From the NCBI RefSeq assembly GCF_024679095.1, contig NC_066515.1:23715217-23779216 (forward strand): DNA of 64,000 nucleotides, in the 5' to 3' direction. This document shows positions 60,560-64,000 of the stretch, piece by piece. The notes under the pieces were generated by a model. That model was not told the DNA's origin. It did not search any database and saw only the letters and a program-made list of their open reading frames with translations. Both the position numbers and the translations under genes were made by a program. This DNA comes from Eriocheir sinensis. Taxonomy: Eukaryota; Arthropoda; Malacostraca; Decapoda; Varunidae. How positions within the stretch are numbered: position 1 is the first letter of the stretch; every line of letters begins with the position of its first letter.

Positions 60560-61078
60560 TGGGGAAAAAAGATCTGAATAGGTAGTGAAAGTTGAGTGAA
60601 AAGTGTAATAGTGGAAAATAGCAAAAGCCCAGAGGCAGGCAAATCAGGGTAAGAAATGGACAGAAAACCTAAGTTCAGGATGAATGCTTAAGCCTTGCCT
60701 TGCCCAGCCCTTCCCTTGCCCTGTCCTGCCTTGGCTGCCAGCCTTGTGCGTCTCGCCTTCTTGGCTGGCTGGCCTTGTGCGTTCCCTGACCTTGCCTTCT
60801 TGGCTGGCCAGCCCTGTGCGTCTCGTCTTCTTGGCTGGCCATATATAGCCCTGTGCGTTGGTCTCCCTTGCCTTGTCCTTCCCTTGCCCTGACCTTCCCT
60901 TGTCCTTCCCTTGTCCTTCCCTTGCCTTGCCTTGCCCTTTATTTACCTGCAATACTGAGCACTTCATCCTGAACTTAGGTTTTCTGTCCATTTCTTTCCC
61001 TGATTTGCCTGCCTATGCGCTTTTGCTATTTTCCACTATTACATTTTTCACTCAACTTTCACTGCTCAGATCTTCCTC
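60560..61078. repeat. inverted repeat (arms about 120 bp) around a CCTTG-rich core
   Basis: Left arm 60566-60685 and right arm 60963-61078 are inverses (ACAGAAAACCTAAGTTCAGG against CCTGAACTTAGGTTTTCTGT). Between them lies about 280 bp of CTTGCC/CCTTGC/TGGCTGGCC tandem sequence. Confidence 0.88.
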
Positions 61079-61320
61079 CTCCACTCTGCTATGCCACTCC
61101 TCTTCCTCAATGATCTCCACCACAGATGCTAATAGCCTTTGCCTCTCCTCTTCATACCTTTCACAGGCCACTATCAGGTGCTCTTTTGTTCCTTTTTCCC
61201 CTATACAAACGCTGTAGTTTTGGTCCTGCTCATCTCTGCTTCTCTCCTTTACTTGTTGTTCCAGTCCTTGCCTTGAACAGCAGCTTATTCCCCCAGTCTC
61301 CGTGGTACCAATTCCCTGGC
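61078..61320 (-). mobile_element. degenerate LINE tail with C-terminal zinc-knuckle-like motif
   Basis: The minus strand reads CIGEKGTKEHLIVACERYEEER, near a C-x(n)-T-x-x-H-x(4)-C pattern common at the C-terminus of LINE polymerases. The fragment abuts the inverted repeat at 60963-61078. Stops in flanking codons show it is dead. Confidence 0.45.
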
Positions 61321-61399
61321 CTCTGGGTTATACGTCTTACGACAAGTTACCAAGGAATATTAAGGTACATGGGATATATAAAAGTATCGACTAAACTAT

Positions 61400-62660
61400 A
61401 TATATTGTATAACGAAAAAAGGTTGATTAAATTGCTTTGTTTCCTTAGGGATGATTCTTGATGACATATGATTGTATGTCTGCAGGAAGGGTTATACTTG
61501 ATGATTTCTATACATAAACTAATATACATAACAGGGAAATGAAGAATGAGATGGTTTGTATAAGGTCAAAAGGGCTGATTCTCAACGATGTATGTCTGTA
61601 TTGCTTTCTTTCATACGCTTCTTGCTTGTAGGAAGGGCTATACGCACTGAAATTTATACACGAGCAATTATACTTATATATTTGTAAGTATATGTACGAT
61701 GCGACATTTTAAGCGTACGTTACTGGGTTATATTTGTAAGTATATGTATGAAGCGATATATGTACGTATGTTTAGGTGGTATAGTTTAAGCAAAAGGTAC
61801 TGGGTTTTAAATGTCTTAAGTGTGTGTACTAAACTATATTTTTACAAGTCTACCAGTGGGATATATTTTAAGTACGTGATGTGGGAAAATACATATGGGG
61901 AGCGTATTAATCTGGCATAATGGTAGTATCGTAACAGCTTTGGTGCTGCTGCGATTGGCTATCAACATCTATGGCTTTTGAATGCCAAACCTAACTTCCT
62001 CTTCGACTATTCACATTAACCTTTTTGCTGCTGCTGCTGCTGCTATTAACAACTATATATGGTTTCTGCATGACAATATTTGCTGCTACGGCTATTTACA
62101 ATTTCTACGGATTTTGGGTATTGCAACAAACCCATACACTGTTGATCGAAACAACCCCGTAGCTTTTGTTACAACACCGCACACTTTCTTTACAACCACG
62201 TATGCTTTCAAAACAATTCTGTACCCTTTTGTTACAACCCCATGTGCTTTTATAACAACGTGCACTCTTTCGTAACAATTAATTTCCTGACCAAATATAA
62301 GAGGATTAGGCCTACGGGGGACACCTCTTGAAAAAAAAAACGCGCCAAGACTTTTACCTCAAATCAAGGTGGTGTGGAAATAAAGTCAACACACGAACAC
62401 ACGCACAGTACCATACACCCCGTTATACAGTGTCTCCGCCATACGAAGACACACATATACGGTTGAGAGGGCTGATCCTCGATGATGTATGGTTGAATGT
62501 CTGCAGTAAGGGTTATAAGTGATGATTTCTAAACGCAAGTAAATATACGTAACGAAAAATGGTTGATTAAAATGCCTTTTGTTTCCTTAGGGATGATTCT
62601 TGATGACATATGATTGTATGTCTGCAAGAAGGGTTATACGTGATGATTTCTATACAGTTC
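61400..62660. repeat. degenerate direct repeats of about 115 bp
   Basis: Blocks at 61411-61530 and 62548-62655 are almost identical (GGATGATTCTTGATGACATA, TGATTGTATGTCTGCA). Weaker copies lie at 61550-61660 and 62460-62530. Between them are repeats of TATTTGTAAGTATATGTA (61678-61760) and TTTTGTTACAAC (62158-62280). Confidence 0.75.
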
Positions 62661-63424
62661 TCCTGTCCACCCTGACACCCTCTGTAACACCTTAACCTCT
62701 TCTACCCAGTCTTTTCTTACCCCTGCCCCATTAATTGTGACTGCTTTAGTTCCTTAATCCTAAATACTTCAGTCACCCATCGAAATAAAGAAAATGGAGC
62801 ACACAGGATGCGTCTACACCTGTGATCAGGTGAAGACTGGTGGTGGGTAGGTTTTAGTCGAGGCGCAGAAGAGGAGAAATCTGGTACGAGGTAGAGAAGA
62901 CCTGTTATATTCTATTCATCTTGGTCATAGAAACCATTCGGCTACAGAGGCGCAGGGGCTGGGGAAGAGAAAATTCACAAAATACGTTTTGGAACATTCC
63001 TGACAGCTGATCCATAGTGGCCCACATTGCCCATATGGGTCCCACATCAGACCCATGCTCATAATCATTTGCCCACATATAGCCCACGAAGGGCCCACAT
63101 GGGCCACATGGGCCCAACTTCACCTACTCACAAACCCATATGGCGCCCATATTTTTTGCTGGCTGGGTCTTTTCCCGTAAAAAAGTATTACCCAAAAACT
63201 AGGCCTACTTGTCAGTTAGTTATATACTCCTGGAATTCATTGGACACCACGGAAATTACAGCCATTTGGTACGTTATTCAAAAACTCCACCTTCCTCAAA
63301 ATTATCTACGGTAACCTCAATCTATATCTATCTATCCATCCATCTATCTATCACTTAAAATGTTTTCTCATCAAATCTGTGCTCATTTCAATCGTCTGTC
63401 TGTCCTCATCCTCTTCAGTCAGTT

Positions 63425-63775
63425 TACCTCTTTCAACAATTATCTTTCATTCTTTACTTCCTAACTCTTCCTCGCCTACTTTTTCCCTTTCATCCTTCTC
63501 CTTCCATCTTCCTCCTTGTCAGTTCATTACACGACTAAGACATCTAACACTATCAACCTCCTCGCTAGTGTTGAGTACTCCATTCTGTTCCTGTGCTTAT
63601 CTCTTTCAACATAATTATCTTTCATACTTCACTTCTTAACTTTTCCTTGCCTACTTATTCCCTTTCATCCTTCTCCTTCCATCTTCCTCCTTGTCAGTTC
63701 ACTACACGACTATGGGATCTTACACTATCCACCTCTAAGCTAGTGTTGCGTACTCCATTCTGTTCCTGCAAATGC
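63425..63775. repeat. tandem duplication of about 175 bp, pyrimidine-rich
   Basis: CCCTTTCATCCTTCTCCTTC and CATCTTCCTCCTTGTCAGTT recur 175 bp apart; the second unit ends TACTCCATTCTGTTCCTG like the first. Confidence 0.92.
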
Positions 63776-64000
63776 TTTAATTAATCTCATATCGTCACCT
63801 GGTCCTCTGTCTGCCCTCACGGTGTCTACAATTCCTATAGGTTGCCACTTTTACTTTCAATGTATACTTGTTATTAGTTCTACGTATGATATGACCTTCC
63901 CAAGTTAATCATTCTTGTCATCGTAAGAATATATTTAGCCCCATGTGCTCGCTGTTTTCTAGCATTGTCACCCCTTAGTCTGCAGGAAACCGTGAAGAAG

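Larger units (their letters stand above)
56120..63167. mobile_element. candidate 7 kb insertion with terminal inverted repeats
   Basis: The left end CCCAGCCAGCAAAAAAT (56120) and right end ATTTTTTGCTGGCTGGG (63151-63167) are exact inverses. GTGGGCCC/ATATGGG-type motifs are repeated just inside both ends. The left flank (CCCTTGAGCTGCTTCC) and right flank (CCGTAAAAAAGTATTACCCA, then ACTAGGCC) are the two halves of one family P copy, as seen uninterrupted at 55905-55970. No transposase frame was found. The target duplication is unclear. Confidence 0.6.

Overview
The window looks like nuclear DNA of an arthropod, most likely a decapod crustacean. It has spliced genes with GT-AG introns, very dense dinucleotide microsatellites (AC, AG, AT), several tRNA-derived SINE families, non-LTR and LTR retroelement debris, TTAGG-type repeats (the arthropod telomere motif) and long one-strand pyrimidine tracts. 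Its two recognisable genes resemble insect nautilus/MyoD and insect single-domain ACE proteins. The decapod placement is inference from repeat style, not a direct identification. There are no bacterial operons, CRISPR arrays, rRNA genes or intact tRNA genes.

Three genes can be supported. (1) On the minus strand, 10351 to 5879, are the first two coding exons of a MyoD/nautilus-type bHLH myogenic regulator. They hold the Cys-rich WACKACKRK segment, the complete basic helix-loop-helix and the myogenic Ala-Thr...Lys code. The last part (helix III region) is not visible and probably lies left of the window. (2) On the minus strand, 36521 to 29281, five exons with consistent splice phases give an unrecognised protein of about 330 residues: acidic, then Pro/Tyr-rich, then Arg-rich. 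I find no known domain. (3) On the plus strand, 45676 to 54617, is a complete 14-exon gene for a secreted, single-domain angiotensin-converting-enzyme-like protein of 639 residues. All splice phases agree. The zinc-binding HEXXH is changed to HSLGV, and four other catalytic or substrate-contact positions are also changed, so it should be a pseudoenzyme.

The rest is repeats. 1-5.6 kb holds a SINE, microsatellites and two long C/T tracts. 5.9-10.4 kb is the MyoD-type gene, whose first intron holds three copies of the exon 2 splice-acceptor region. 10.4-11.5 kb is a GC-rich upstream flank. 12-22 kb holds a hAT-type MITE, AT arrays and several minisatellites. 22.0-22.4 kb is an inverted array of roughly 60 bp units. 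23.3-24.2 kb is a chain of SINEs joined by AC arrays. 24.8-25.6 kb is a LINE reverse transcriptase fragment. 29-36.5 kb is the acidic-protein gene with a duplicated splice donor. 36.8-37.4 kb is a TTAGG-containing minisatellite. 39.5-45.2 kb holds SINEs, trinucleotide and AT arrays and 150 bp-class tandem repeats. 45.6-54.6 kb is the ACE-like gene with an LTR-retroelement gag relic in intron 7. 56.12-63.17 kb looks like a 7 kb insertion with matching inverted ends that splits a copy of the commonest short repeat of the window. Inside it are two large palindromic structures, a G/T minisatellite and nested SINE pieces.

Two short interspersed repeat families recur throughout. I call them family P (about ten copies, core GCCCTTGAGCTGTCTCC) and family Q (about six copies, core GGTAGTTTTATGACCCT). 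Names and boundaries are mine, from comparison within this window only.
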